NCBI RefSeq assembly: GCF_900104175.1
Contig: NZ_FNIX01000013.1
Span: 142,619-206,618 of the forward strand
From: Lentzea jiangxiensis
GTDB taxonomy: Bacteria > Actinomycetota > Actinomycetes > Mycobacteriales > Pseudonocardiaceae
Direction of reading: 5' to 3'
Length of the DNA stretch: 64,000 bases
The first letter of the stretch is position 1. Every line of letters begins with the position of its first letter. Positions 26,485-34,536 of the stretch are shown here, in pieces. Under the pieces are notes generated by a model, which saw only the letters and a program-made list of their open reading frames with translations, did no database searches and was not told the DNA's origin. The position numbers and the translations under genes are program-made.

Positions 26485-26928
26485 GTGCAGTTAGCGCAAC
26501 GCGTCGCCGTTGGTGCCGTCGTCGTGCCGGCGTTGTTCGCGGCGGTGGCGCTCGCGGCGCAGCCCGGTGAGGCCTCCGGCCACCTGGTGCTCGCGGTGCG
26601 GTCGTCGGAGATCGTGCTCGCCGGTACCGCCGGTTCGCAACGCCAGGAGGTGGTGGACGCCGTGCGCGCACTGACCGCCGCCCACCGCATCACCGACGTC
26701 ATGACCCCCGGTGCCCCCGGTCTCCCGGTGGCACCCTCCGAGGCGGCCTCGCTGCTCGGCGCGGTGCTGGACCGGGGCGTCACCGACTTCACCGGCGTCG
26801 TCCGCCGGGGCCACCTGACCGCGTCGGCACGCGTCGCGGACCCGGAGCGCGCGGGGGCGCTGAGCGACGCCCTGCGCGCGGCCGCCCCGGACCTGCGCGT
26901 CGACGAGGACTTCACGACTACGGGCTAG
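26485..26928 (+). CDS. Membrane-anchored BON/ArfA-like small protein
   Basis: The protein is 147 aa with one N-terminal hydrophobic helix (VAVGAVVVPALFAAVALAA) and a soluble domain whose SEIVLAGTAGSQRQEVVDAVRAL and DFTGVVRRGHLTASARVADPERAGALSDALRA resemble the BON-type domain of mycobacterial ArfA/OmpATb. The gene lies 10 bp before a sunset-domain ArfC-like gene, which supports a link to that channel/accessory system. The pairing is from context; no full ArfA OmpA-like domain is present. Confidence 0.5.
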   Translation: MQLAQRVAVGAVVVPALFAAVALAAQPGEASGHLVLAVRSSEIVLAGTAGSQRQEVVDAVRALTAAHRITDVMTPGAPGLPVAPSEAASLLGAVLDRGVTDFTGVVRRGHLTASARVADPERAGALSDALRAAAPDLRVDEDFTTTG

Positions 26929-26938
26929 GAGCAGTGCG

Positions 26939-27259
26939 TTGTTCGGGTTCTTCTTCCAGATGTTCGGCCTGTGCGCGGGTGCCTTCCTCACCGGCGTCCT
27001 GCTGACTTGGCTGACCATGCGCTCGCGGTCGTCGTCCCCCGCCGCCGTGGTCGACGCGGCAGGCCTGTCGATCATGGAGGAGCCGGTCGACGTGGCACCC
27101 GTGATCAAGGCGAACTCGCGCACGATGATGTTCCACACGCCCGAGTCGCCGTACTACAAGCGCATGAAGGGCGACGCCTTCTTCCACTCGCCGGAGGACG
27201 CGCAGCGGGCCGGGTACACGATGTGGACGCCGCGGCCTCGGGTGCCGGCCGGGGCCTAG
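26939..27259 (+). CDS. ArfC-like membrane protein with sunset domain
   Basis: The protein is 106 aa from a TTG start, with AGGAG 7 nt upstream (26927-26931). An N-terminal transmembrane helix (FGFFFQMFGLCAGAFLTGVLLTWLTM) is followed by a C-terminal sunset domain, IKANSRTMMFHTPESPYYKRMKGDAFFHSPEDAQRAGYTMW. This is the pattern of channel accessory protein ArfC sunset variants. It follows the BON-like gene in a probable two-gene operon. The last bases overlap the convergent HAD gene by 4 bp. Confidence 0.7.
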   Translation: MFGFFFQMFGLCAGAFLTGVLLTWLTMRSRSSSPAAVVDAAGLSIMEEPVDVAPVIKANSRTMMFHTPESPYYKRMKGDAFFHSPEDAQRAGYTMWTPRPRVPAGA

Positions 27260-27714
27260 GCGGTGCGGAGCCAGGCGTCGAGGGCGAGGTAGTCGGCGTC
27301 GGTCAGGCCGTGCCCCGGGTCGACCCTGTGCGGGAGCGCCTTGCCGTGGTGTGCGGCGATCCAGTCGCGGTCCCTGCCGGTGATCTCGTCGTCGACCCAG
27401 GCGAACGGTCTGGTGCCCGCCAGGGCGACCAGGCCGCGGGTCTTCCAGTGCAGACCCCGGCGTGCGTCCGCGGCCTCGGTGTCCGGGTCGTCGGGCCAGA
27501 TCGCCACCGGGAGCGGCGGCAGGCCGAGCAGGGGCGCGATGTGGGTGTTCGCGTCGTCCATCCACGTCGTGGCCCAGATGAGCTCGCACGGGAGGGCTTG
27601 CAGCCACGGGCCGTGCAGCGGGTCGAGGCGGGCGAGGCCCGGGGTGCCGGGCACGCCGTCGCCGAAGGGGAGCAGGGGGCCGTCGACGTCGAGGAAGAGG
27701 ACCGGGCGGGTCAT
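27256..27714 (-). CDS. HAD-superfamily domain protein
   Basis: The protein is 152 aa, beginning MTRPVLFLDVDGPLLPFG, the HAD motif I with DxDG. ELIWATTWMDDANTHIAPLLG gives a motif II-like Thr, and FAWVDDEITGRD a motif IV acidic pair. There is no cap domain, so it is a small HAD hydrolase of the type annotated simply as HAD domain-containing. The substrate is unknown. The gene is convergent with the ArfC-like gene and divergent from mug. Confidence 0.75.
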   Translation of the reverse strand: MTRPVLFLDVDGPLLPFGDGVPGTPGLARLDPLHGPWLQALPCELIWATTWMDDANTHIAPLLGLPPLPVAIWPDDPDTEAADARRGLHWKTRGLVALAGTRPFAWVDDEITGRDRDWIAAHHGKALPHRVDPGHGLTDADYLALDAWLRTA

Positions 27715-27829
27715 CCGGCGACCGCCCTGCCCGGGAACCGCGTGAACGCGGACCCGGCGCGCACGTCCCGAGTGGTCGGCAGGTCGGCCATCCCGGGAAG
27801 CCTAGACGCGACCTCGTAGGCTGGGCCAC

Positions 27830-28324
27830 GTGATTGCCGACGTGATCAAGCCCGGCCTGGACGTCCTCTTCTGCGGTATCAACCCGGGCCTCGTGTCGGA
27901 GGCGACCGGGCACCACTTCGCCCGGCCCGGAAACCGGTTCTGGCCCGCCCTCCATTTGTCCGGGTTCACGCCGCGGCAGTTCGCGCCCGCCGAGCAGGAG
28001 AAGCTGCTCGAACTGGGACTCGGCATCACGAACGTCGTCGCGCGGCCCAGTGCCAAAGCCGACGAGTTGACAATTGACGAAATGCGCGAGGGCGGGACCC
28101 TGCTCGCCGAAAAGGTCCAGAGGTATTCACCGAAGGTTCTCGCGGTGCTGGGCGTGACGGTGTACCGGGCGGCCTTCGGACGCAAGAAGGCGCAGGTGGG
28201 GCCTCAGGAGGACACCATCGGCGGGGTGCGGGTGTGGGTGTTGCCGAATCCGAGCGGTTTGAACGCGCACTGGCAGCTGCCCGCGTTGGCGGAGGAGTTC
28301 GGGCGTCTCAAATCGAGCGTCTAG
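27830..28324 (+). CDS. mug: G/U mismatch-specific DNA glycosylase Mug
   Basis: The protein is 164 aa from GTG 27830 with both family motifs: motif A LFCGINPGLVS (Asn acts in catalysis) and the minor-groove loop VLPNPSGLNAHW. HFARPGNRFWPALHLSGF is also typical. It removes uracil or ethenocytosine opposite guanine, leaving an abasic site for base-excision repair. Length matches the E. coli protein (168 aa). It stands alone, with 192 bp to the next gene; no SOS box was seen in front of it. Confidence 0.92.
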   Translation: MIADVIKPGLDVLFCGINPGLVSEATGHHFARPGNRFWPALHLSGFTPRQFAPAEQEKLLELGLGITNVVARPSAKADELTIDEMREGGTLLAEKVQRYSPKVLAVLGVTVYRAAFGRKKAQVGPQEDTIGGVRVWVLPNPSGLNAHWQLPALAEEFGRLKSSV

Positions 28325-28516
28325 AAGCGGGACAAAAGTTCACATTCATGCCCACTGGAAGTGCGCTGGACGGAGTGGGGTCCCGTCTGGTTGCATCGTG
28401 ATCTGCGTCCGTTCGAGTGCTTTTCACCCGTAAGTGGAACCGTGTCAGCCGGATTGCGTCAGAGTTTGGCGATGCCGTGCGGAGCTTGGTGAATCTTCAA
28501 CACCGGTGGGGGCACA

Positions 28517-31357
28517 GTGGAGGTCAGGATTCTCGGGCCGGTCGAGCCGACGGTGCCGCCGAAACCCGCGCAGATCCTCGCCGTCCTGGCGGTCGAGTGC
28601 GGGAAGGTCGTGCCGGTCGAGCGGCTCATCGACCTCATCTGGGGTGAGGAGCCGCCGCCGCAGGCGCGCAAGTCGCTGCAGGTGCACATCTCGAGCCTGC
28701 GCCGGGCCGGGCTGCCGGTCGAGCACCGCGCGGCGGGGTACGTGCTCAACGCCGACCCCGGCACCGTCGACCTGCACGTGTTCCGCAGGCTCGTGGCCTG
28801 CGCCGGGGGCGAGGCGGACCTCAGGGTCAGGGCCGAGCTGCTGGACGAGGCCCTGCGGCTGTGGCGCGGCACGCCGGTGGTGTTCGCGCAGACGCTCGAC
28901 GTGCAACGGCTCGCGGCCGCCGAGGCGTGGGTCGACGCCGAGCTGGCGCTGGGGCGGCACGCCGGGCTGGTGGACCGGCTCGCGACGTTCGTCGCCGAGT
29001 ACCCGCTCGCGGAACGGCTGCGCGGGCAGCTCATGACGGCGCTCGCGCGGGCCGGGCGGCGCGCGGACGCCATGAGGGTGTTCCGGGAGACGCGCAAGGT
29101 GCTCGTCGACGAGCTCGGGGTCGAGCCGGGCGAGCAGCTGCAGCAGCTCTACCGCGACGTGCTGGAGGGGGCGCGGGACAGCAGGCGCAACTACCTGCCG
29201 CGCGACGCCGGCGACTTCACGGGACGCGAGGGGGAACTGAGCAGGCTCCTCGACAGCGACGGTGGCGTCTGGTGGATCGAGGGCCCGGCGGGCGTCGGCA
29301 AGTCCGCTCTGGCCGTGCACGCGGCGCACCGGCTGGCCGACCGGTACCCGGACGGGCAGCTGTTCGTCGACCTGCACTCGCCGTCCGGGGCGCTGGACGC
29401 GTTGCTGCGCGCGATGGACGTGCCGAGCGAGCGCGTCCCCGAGTCCGCGGAGGAACGCGCGGCGCTGTGGCGCGCGACGGTCGGCGGGCGGCGCGTCGTG
29501 ATCGTGCTGGACGGCGTCACGAGCGTGTCGGAGGTCAGGCCGCTGCTGCCCGGCAGTCCCGGCTGCCTGACGCTGATCACGAGCCGCAGCCGGTTGTGCG
29601 GGCTGGAGGGCGTGCGCCGCGTCCCGCTCGACGTGCTGGGCGAGGACGAGGCCGTCACGCTGCTGCAGCGGATCCTGGGCGACGACCGCGTCGCCGCCGA
29701 ACCCGGCCAGGCCAAGGAGGTCGCGCGGCTGTGCGGCTACCTGCCGCTCGCCGTGCGGATCACCGGCGCGCGGCTGGCCGGGCGGGCGCACTGGCCCGTC
29801 TCGAAGCTCGTCCGGCGGCTCTCCGACGAGCGCAGCAGGCTCGACGAGCTCGTCGCGGACGACCTCGCCGTGCGGGCCGGGCTGGAGCTCACCTACCGGG
29901 CGCTCGACGAGGACGCCCGCCGCGCGTACCGGGTCTTCGGCTTCCTCGGCCTGCCCGAGGTGCCGAGCTTCCTGTGGGCGCACCTGCTCGACGAGGACGT
30001 GCTCGACCAGCTCGTCGACGCGCGGCTGCTCGACGTCATCGGCAGCGCCCGGTACCGGATGCACGAGCTGGTGCGGCTGCACGCCCGTGAGCTCGCCGAG
30101 GCGGAGGACCCGCGCTCCGAGCGCGAGGACCTCGTCAGGAGAGCGGTGATCGCCGCTCTTTCCACTGTGGACGGACTGACCGAGCAGCTCTTCCTGGCCG
30201 TGCCGCGGATGCAGGACTCGCTGGGCGTGGTGACGACGGCGGCGCGCCCGACGGACAGGGACGCCTGGTTCGCGCGTGAGGAGCCGCTGCTCACCAGGCT
30301 CGTGGAACGCGCGGCGGAGCTCGGGCTCGCGGAGATCGCCTCGCAGCTCGCGGAAGTGCTGGTGTTCGCCTGGTTCGGGCTCAGGAACCGGTACGAGGCC
30401 TGGGAGAGGTCGCACACGGCGGCGCTGGAGGCCGTGTGGAGGACCGGGGACCTGAGACTGGAGGCGGTGCTGCGCTGCAGTCTGGGGCAGATGCACTACA
30501 AGCGGGACAACCTGGTCGAGGCGCGGTCGTGGTTCGAGACCGCGCAGACGCTGTTCGTGGACCTGGGCGACCGGCGCGGCGAGGCCGTCGCGATGAACGG
30601 CATCGGCATGGTGTGCCGTGATCTCGGCCAGTACCCGTGCGCCCTCGAAGCACTCGGCAGGGCGCGGAACCTGTTGGAGGCGACGGACCTCGAAGGCGTC
30701 GCCCACGCGCACTACGGCATCGGTTCCATCAAACGGGAGCTCGGCGACGACCAGGGGGCGTTCGAGACCCTGCGCCTCGCGGAGACGGTCTACCGGCAGG
30801 CCCGCAGCCGCAGGGGCGAGGCGCTGGCCGCCCGCGGGATAGGGCTCGTGCACCGCGCCCGCGGCGAGCTCGACCTGGCCGAGGACCACGTCCGCCGCGC
30901 GCACGAGATGGTCGCGGGCACCGGCGACGAGCTGCTCGCCTGCTACACCGCCCAGGCCTGGGCGAAGGTGTTGCTGCGCAAGGGGTTGCTCGAACCCGCG
31001 GAGCGGCTGCTGCGGCAGGCGCTCGACGGCTGCCGCGACGTCGGTGACCGGTTCGGCGAGGCGCTCGTGCGCCGCACGGTGGGGGAGTGGCGGCTCGCGG
31101 CCGGTGACCACGCCGGTGCGCGGATCGTGCTGACCGAGCTGCTGCCGGTGTGGAACGACCTCACCCTGCCGCTGTGGCGCGCCCGCACGCTCCGGGACCT
31201 CGGAGCGGTCCACGCCCGTCTGGGGGACGTCGCCGGCGCGGACCGCTCCTGGGACGAGGCCGCGAGCCTGTTCACGCGACTGGGCACCAGGGAGAGGGGA
31301 GAGGTGCGCCAGTGGCCGGCTCAGTTCGGTCTCGCCGCGTCCCGGCTCAGCCGGTGA
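28517..31357 (+). CDS. SARP/AfsR-type regulator: BTAD, NB-ARC and TPR
   Basis: The protein is 946 aa from GTG 28517. Residues 1-90 form an OmpR-like winged helix (VEVRILGPVEPTVPPKPAQILAVLA...), followed by a BTAD domain to about 245. Next is an NB-ARC-like NTPase with P-loop GPAGVGKSAL (about residues 257-266), VVIVLDGV (Walker B) and LITSRSRL. From about 600 onward there are TPRs (LGQMHYKRDNLVEARSWFETA, IGSIKRELGDDQGAFETL). This is an AfsR-like transcription activator. It is not beside a biosynthetic cluster, so it may act in trans. The 3' end overlaps the convergent peptidase gene by 11 bp. Confidence 0.9.
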   Translation: MEVRILGPVEPTVPPKPAQILAVLAVECGKVVPVERLIDLIWGEEPPPQARKSLQVHISSLRRAGLPVEHRAAGYVLNADPGTVDLHVFRRLVACAGGEADLRVRAELLDEALRLWRGTPVVFAQTLDVQRLAAAEAWVDAELALGRHAGLVDRLATFVAEYPLAERLRGQLMTALARAGRRADAMRVFRETRKVLVDELGVEPGEQLQQLYRDVLEGARDSRRNYLPRDAGDFTGREGELSRLLDSDGGVWWIEGPAGVGKSALAVHAAHRLADRYPDGQLFVDLHSPSGALDALLRAMDVPSERVPESAEERAALWRATVGGRRVVIVLDGVTSVSEVRPLLPGSPGCLTLITSRSRLCGLEGVRRVPLDVLGEDEAVTLLQRILGDDRVAAEPGQAKEVARLCGYLPLAVRITGARLAGRAHWPVSKLVRRLSDERSRLDELVADDLAVRAGLELTYRALDEDARRAYRVFGFLGLPEVPSFLWAHLLDEDVLDQLVDARLLDVIGSARYRMHELVRLHARELAEAEDPRSEREDLVRRAVIAALSTVDGLTEQLFLAVPRMQDSLGVVTTAARPTDRDAWFAREEPLLTRLVERAAELGLAEIASQLAEVLVFAWFGLRNRYEAWERSHTAALEAVWRTGDLRLEAVLRCSLGQMHYKRDNLVEARSWFETAQTLFVDLGDRRGEAVAMNGIGMVCRDLGQYPCALEALGRARNLLEATDLEGVAHAHYGIGSIKRELGDDQGAFETLRLAETVYRQARSRRGEALAARGIGLVHRARGELDLAEDHVRRAHEMVAGTGDELLACYTAQAWAKVLLRKGLLEPAERLLRQALDGCRDVGDRFGEALVRRTVGEWRLAAGDHAGARIVLTELLPVWNDLTLPLWRARTLRDLGAVHARLGDVAGADRSWDEAASLFTRLGTRERGEVRQWPAQFGLAASRLSR

Positions 31358-31898
31358 TCTTCTTGTACTTCCACGGCGCGTAACCGCCGCTCTTCAGCGA
31401 CGAGATCGACACGGTCTCGTGGTCCATGTCCGTCGCCGTGCTGCCCTCTTCGTAGATCCACGCGGACGTCTTCGCCGAGTTGGCCCACTTCTCGAACAGC
31501 TTCACGTGACCGTTGCGCAGGATCATGTCGCCCGGCTTGAGGTTCGCCCAGGAGATCTTGGTGGCGACCTCGTCCAGGTTGCGCGTGTTGCGGCTCGTCG
31601 TGAGCTTCCAGGCCATGGAGACGAAGCCCGAGCAGTCCGTGCGGTACTTCTTGCCCTTGCCGACGTCCCAGGCGTAGGCGGACTGGCTGTACGGGATCTT
31701 GCGGTCCCACCAGTCCTTGGCGCGCTTGACGACCTCGGTGCGGCTGATGGAACCGCCGTACCCGGCCGCCGCCCGCACCTGGGAGACGGAGGTCTCCTGC
31801 TCGGCGGGACCCTCCGGTGCGGCCTGGGCGACGCCGCTCGGGCCACCGAGCAGTCCGAGCGAGATCGCGGTCGCCGCGACGGCGTGGCGAATGCGCAT
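31347..31898 (-). CDS. Secreted NlpC/P60-like cysteine peptidase
   Basis: The protein is 183 aa from ATG 31898, giving a clean signal peptide (MRIRHAVAATAISLGLLGGPSGVAQA). The mature part contains YRTDCSGFVSMAW with the catalytic Cys and MILRNGHVKLFEKWA with the catalytic His, as in NlpC/P60 or CHAP-like amidases that cut cell-wall peptides. The third residue is not clear. An upstream ATG at 31958 is possible but would put residues before the signal peptide. It diverges from another cell-wall-type secreted gene at 32048. Confidence 0.75.
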   Translation of the reverse strand: MRIRHAVAATAISLGLLGGPSGVAQAAPEGPAEQETSVSQVRAAAGYGGSISRTEVVKRAKDWWDRKIPYSQSAYAWDVGKGKKYRTDCSGFVSMAWKLTTSRNTRNLDEVATKISWANLKPGDMILRNGHVKLFEKWANSAKTSAWIYEEGSTATDMDHETVSISSLKSGGYAPWKYKKITG

Positions 31899-31962
31899 TG
31901 TTGTTGCTCCGATCGACTTGCGCCTGGTGATGACCGGAACTGTCCACTCCGGCGCCAAAGAT

Positions 31963-31982
31963 CGGCCTAAGGCCGCTTTAGG
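31963..31982. promoter_or_regulatory. Nested inverted repeats between two divergent secreted-protein genes
   Basis: CGGCC-TAA-GGCCG (31963-31975) overlaps CCTAA-N7-TTAGG (31966-31982) in the 149-bp gap between the starts at 31898 (minus) and 32048 (plus). It could be an operator or -35/-10 neighbourhood shared by both. A CTTTAGG is also found in front of the protease at 16860. Weak evidence. Confidence 0.35.
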
Positions 31983-32047
31983 GCTTCCTTTACCGCGTCT
32001 GCCTAGCTTTCGCGGCGTCTTGCCCAGGGCTTAAGGAGAGAGAGCAC

Positions 32048-32518
32048 ATGTTCGTTCGCACGATCGCGGCGGTGATCGCGATGTTCGCGGCTCTGCTGAT
32101 GGGCGCGTCCGTCGCGTCCGCGGCTCCGGCCAAGTACACGCACTCCCAGGCGACCGCGCAGCTGCGCGCGGCCGGCATCGCCTGGACGTCGAGCGGCGGG
32201 TGCAGCGACCGCAACCGTCCGAACTGCACGTCGTTCGAGCAGATCAACCAGACGACGATCGCGGGTGCCAAGACGTTCAAGAGCGCTTCGGGTTGCGCGC
32301 TGACCATCACCGGCGGCACGGAGACCGGCCACGCGTCGGGCACGTACTCGCACTGGAACGGCTACAAGGTGGACTACCGGCTGTCCAGCTGCGTCACGAA
32401 CTACATCAAGAGCAAGTTCTCGTCCATCGGCGGGAACAAGTGGAAGTCGAACGCGGGCAACATCTACTACCTCGAGTCGAACCACTGGGACGTGACGTAC
32501 CACAACTGCGGGTGCTGA
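32048..32518 (+). CDS. Secreted M15-like (D-Ala-D-Ala carboxypeptidase fold) protein
   Basis: The protein is 156 aa with a signal peptide ending AALLMGASVASAAPA. The mature part, KYTHSQATAQLRAAGIAWTSSGGC..., ends with GTYSHWNGYKVDY and YYLESNHWDVTYHNCGC. SHxxGxxxD and the later HWDV correspond to the His/Asp/His zinc ligands of M15 peptidases. Four to six Cys suggest disulfides outside the cell. Related proteins occur in many streptomycetes without proven activity. The SD sequence GGAGAGAG precedes ATG 32048. Confidence 0.65.
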   Translation: MFVRTIAAVIAMFAALLMGASVASAAPAKYTHSQATAQLRAAGIAWTSSGGCSDRNRPNCTSFEQINQTTIAGAKTFKSASGCALTITGGTETGHASGTYSHWNGYKVDYRLSSCVTNYIKSKFSSIGGNKWKSNAGNIYYLESNHWDVTYHNCGC

Positions 32519-32561
32519 GAACCTGTTGCCGAGCCGGGGTGGGGCCGGTAGTAGTTGTCGG

Positions 32562-33320
32562 GTGACCACACTCGGCGTCGTCTACCGGCCCCAGCTCCCG
32601 CCCGAGAACCTGCGTTCCGTCGTCCTCGCGGCCGAGGAGTCCGGTGTGGACTCGTTGTGGCTGTGGGAGGACTGCTTCCTGGAGAGCGGCATCGCCTGCG
32701 CTTCCGCCGCGCTGGCCTGGACCTCGCGGCTGAAGGTCGGCGTCGGCCTGCTGCCCGTGCCGCTGCGCAACGTCGCGATCACCGCGATGGAGGCGGCGAC
32801 GCTCGACCGGTTGTTCCCCGGCCGCGTCACGATCGGCGTCGGCCACGGCGTGCAGGACTGGATGGGACAGGTCGGCGCGCGGGTGGCGTCGCCGCTGAGG
32901 TTGCTGCGCGAGTACACGGACGCGTTGAAGGCGTTGCTGGCGGGCGAACGGGTCACCGCGGACGGCCGGTACGTGAAGCTGACCGGGGTGGCGCTCGACT
33001 GGCCGCCCGCCGCGCCGATGCCCGTCTACCTCGGCGGTCACGGCATGAAGACCCTCGTCCTCGCCGGTGAGGTCGGCGACGGCACGATCCTCGACGCCTC
33101 GGCCGACCTGGAGCAGGTCCGCGCGATCCGGGCGACGAGGGACCACCCCGTCGTCGTCTACGTGGAAACGGACTCGCGGGACGCCGCGTTCGTCACCGAC
33201 CTCGTCTCCCAGGTGGCCGGAGCGGGCGCCACCAGCGTGATCTTGCAGCAGTCCGCCGCGAGCGAGGACCCCGAAGGGTTCGTCCGTTTCGTGGGATCAC
33301 TCGATGGTGTGAGGGCCTGA
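32562..33320 (+). CDS. LLM-class F420/flavin-dependent oxidoreductase
   Basis: The protein is 252 aa from GTG 32562. It has the luciferase-like TIM-barrel pattern: AAEESGVDSLWLWED, LKVGVGLLPVPLRNVAITAMEAATLDRLFPGRVTIGVGHGVQDWMGQVGA and PVYLGGHGMKTLVLAGEVGDG. The GxGHG...G loop and N-terminal strands resemble F420-dependent members common in actinobacteria. The cofactor and substrate cannot be fixed. It is shorter than most (usually 280-340 aa). No operon partner is seen. Confidence 0.82.
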   Translation: MTTLGVVYRPQLPPENLRSVVLAAEESGVDSLWLWEDCFLESGIACASAALAWTSRLKVGVGLLPVPLRNVAITAMEAATLDRLFPGRVTIGVGHGVQDWMGQVGARVASPLRLLREYTDALKALLAGERVTADGRYVKLTGVALDWPPAAPMPVYLGGHGMKTLVLAGEVGDGTILDASADLEQVRAIRATRDHPVVVYVETDSRDAAFVTDLVSQVAGAGATSVILQQSAASEDPEGFVRFVGSLDGVRA

Positions 33321-33394
33321 CGCGCTGGATAACGGCGCACACCGCCGTGCGATGGAACGGGCGTGGGCTTTCGTCGCTGTTCGGGGAGGTGGAG

Positions 33395-33806
33395 ATGCTC
33401 GGTCGCAAGAACCGCCGCATCGTCGAGCCGGAGCGGGCCGTCGAAGGCCTGTGGCAGCTCCTCTCCCGAACCGGTGAAGCCGGACGGCGCAGGCGCACGC
33501 GCTGGAGGAGGCCGACCGCGCGGGTGCGGAGCTGAGCGCGCCCCGGCACCGGATCGAGACCGGGCGGCGATCGGAGGTGGCGGGCAGGTCACCTCCACGG
33601 ATCGGACGCGACCGGGCGCAGGCTCGTCGAGAACTGCCTGCGCGTGCTGCGAGCCGGTGGCCTGGACGCGGCGAGGAGGCGCTCGATCGCGCGACGTCGG
33701 CGATCGAGCGCCTCGGCGGGACGTTCGCGCTCCGCGTCTCGCCGCGTTACCAGGCGTTGCGGGCCTGCGAGCTGGAGCTCACGGCCGGCCGCCCGCGTCG
33801 CCGACC
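33395..33806 (+). pseudogene. Frameshifted remnant of an unknown gene
   Basis: ATG 33395 has a strong GGGGAGGTGGAG in front and starts MLGRKNRRIVEPERAVEGLW. Coding-like segments then lie in successive frames: AQAHALEEADRAGAELSAP, ATGRRLVENCLRVLRAGGLDAAR and EEALDRATSAIERLGGTFALRVSP. No single frame is open, which suggests at least two frameshifts. The 529 bp between the LLM gene and the SRPBCC gene hold nothing else. The ancestral function is unknown (helical, soluble). Confidence 0.45.
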
Positions 33807-33849
33807 GAAAGTCGCCGCACGCGCCGGATTGCTTCCTGATCCGCGGGGT

Positions 33850-34311
33850 ATGTCTGAGAGCGTGGCAGAGGTCTCCCTGAACGTCGAAGCTCCTATTGAC
33901 GCCGTGTGGTCCGTGCTGGCCGACGGCTGGTCCTACGCGGGCTGGGTCGTGGGCGCGTCGCACATCCGCGACGTCGACGCGGGCTGGCCCCAGCAGGGCA
34001 CGCGCATTCACCACAGCGTCGGTCCGTGGCCGTTCACCATCGAGGACGTCACCGAGGTGGTCCGCTGCGAGCCGAACCAGCTGCTCGAGCTGGACGCGCG
34101 GTTGTGGCCGGTGGGCGCGGCGCGGATCACCTTCACGCTGCGGGCGCGCTCCGAGTCGCTCACCGAGGTGCACATGACCGAACGGGCGGTGCGCGGCCCC
34201 ACCGCGCTCATGCCGAACGCCGTGCAGGACGTGCTGCTCGTCCCCCGGAACAAGGAGACCCTCCAGCGCTTGAACGCACTGTCCAAGGGGCGTCCGGCAC
34301 CCTTTCACTAG
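33850..34311 (+). CDS. SRPBCC family (polyketide cyclase/START-like) protein
   Basis: The protein is 153 aa from ATG 33850. MSESVAEVSLNVEAPIDAVWSVLADGWSYAGWVVGASHIRDVD is a typical SRPBCC N-terminus, and LLELDARLWPVGAARITFTLRARSESLTEVHMTERAV gives the central strands. The C-terminal helix NKETLQRLNALSK closes a hydrophobic cavity. It binds a lipid or polyketide-like ligand; its role is unknown. There is no signal peptide and no clear operon partner. Confidence 0.8.
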   Translation: MSESVAEVSLNVEAPIDAVWSVLADGWSYAGWVVGASHIRDVDAGWPQQGTRIHHSVGPWPFTIEDVTEVVRCEPNQLLELDARLWPVGAARITFTLRARSESLTEVHMTERAVRGPTALMPNAVQDVLLVPRNKETLQRLNALSKGRPAPFH

Positions 34312-34352
34312 GTGACTGGTGACAGGAGGTCCTGGCCGGGCACCGGGTTCTG

Positions 34353-34496
34353 GTGGGGCCGGCGGAGCTCGAGCCGGGGACCGGCGGGGTGGTGGTCGAC
34401 TCCTCCCGGACGGCTCGGCAGACCACCGCCCTGGTCCGGGGCGGGGACGTGGCTCCCGGTTGGGAGACAACGCATCCGGACCTGGAGGGTTGGTGA
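34353..34496 (+). CDS. Possible 47-aa ORF or fragment
   Basis: GTG 34353 opens a 47-codon frame (VGPAELEPGTGGVVVDSSRT...) ending PDLEGW at the stop 34494-34496. Third positions are strongly G/C and the sequence reads like protein, but there is no good ribosome site and the frame is open further 5' to about 34333. It may be a real small gene or the tail of a lost one. Confidence 0.3.
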   Translation: MGPAELEPGTGGVVVDSSRTARQTTALVRGGDVAPGWETTHPDLEGW

Positions 34497-34504
34497 TGGG
34501 GTAC

Positions 34505-34527
34505 CTGCGGGCGTCACGGGCCCGCAG
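34505..34527. terminator. Hairpin between convergent units
   Basis: CTGCGGGC and GCCCGCAG form an 8-bp perfect stem with a 7-nt loop. It lies 9 bp beyond the stop of the minus-strand FAD oxidoreductase gene. No T-run is present, which is common for actinobacterial terminators. Confidence 0.5.
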
Positions 34528-34536
34528 GCCCGCCCG

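Noticed and set aside
28517..34311. Biosynthetic gene cluster around the SARP regulator
   Set aside because: No PKS, NRPS, terpene synthase or RiPP core genes are visible; the SRPBCC, LLM and hydrolase genes are too generic.
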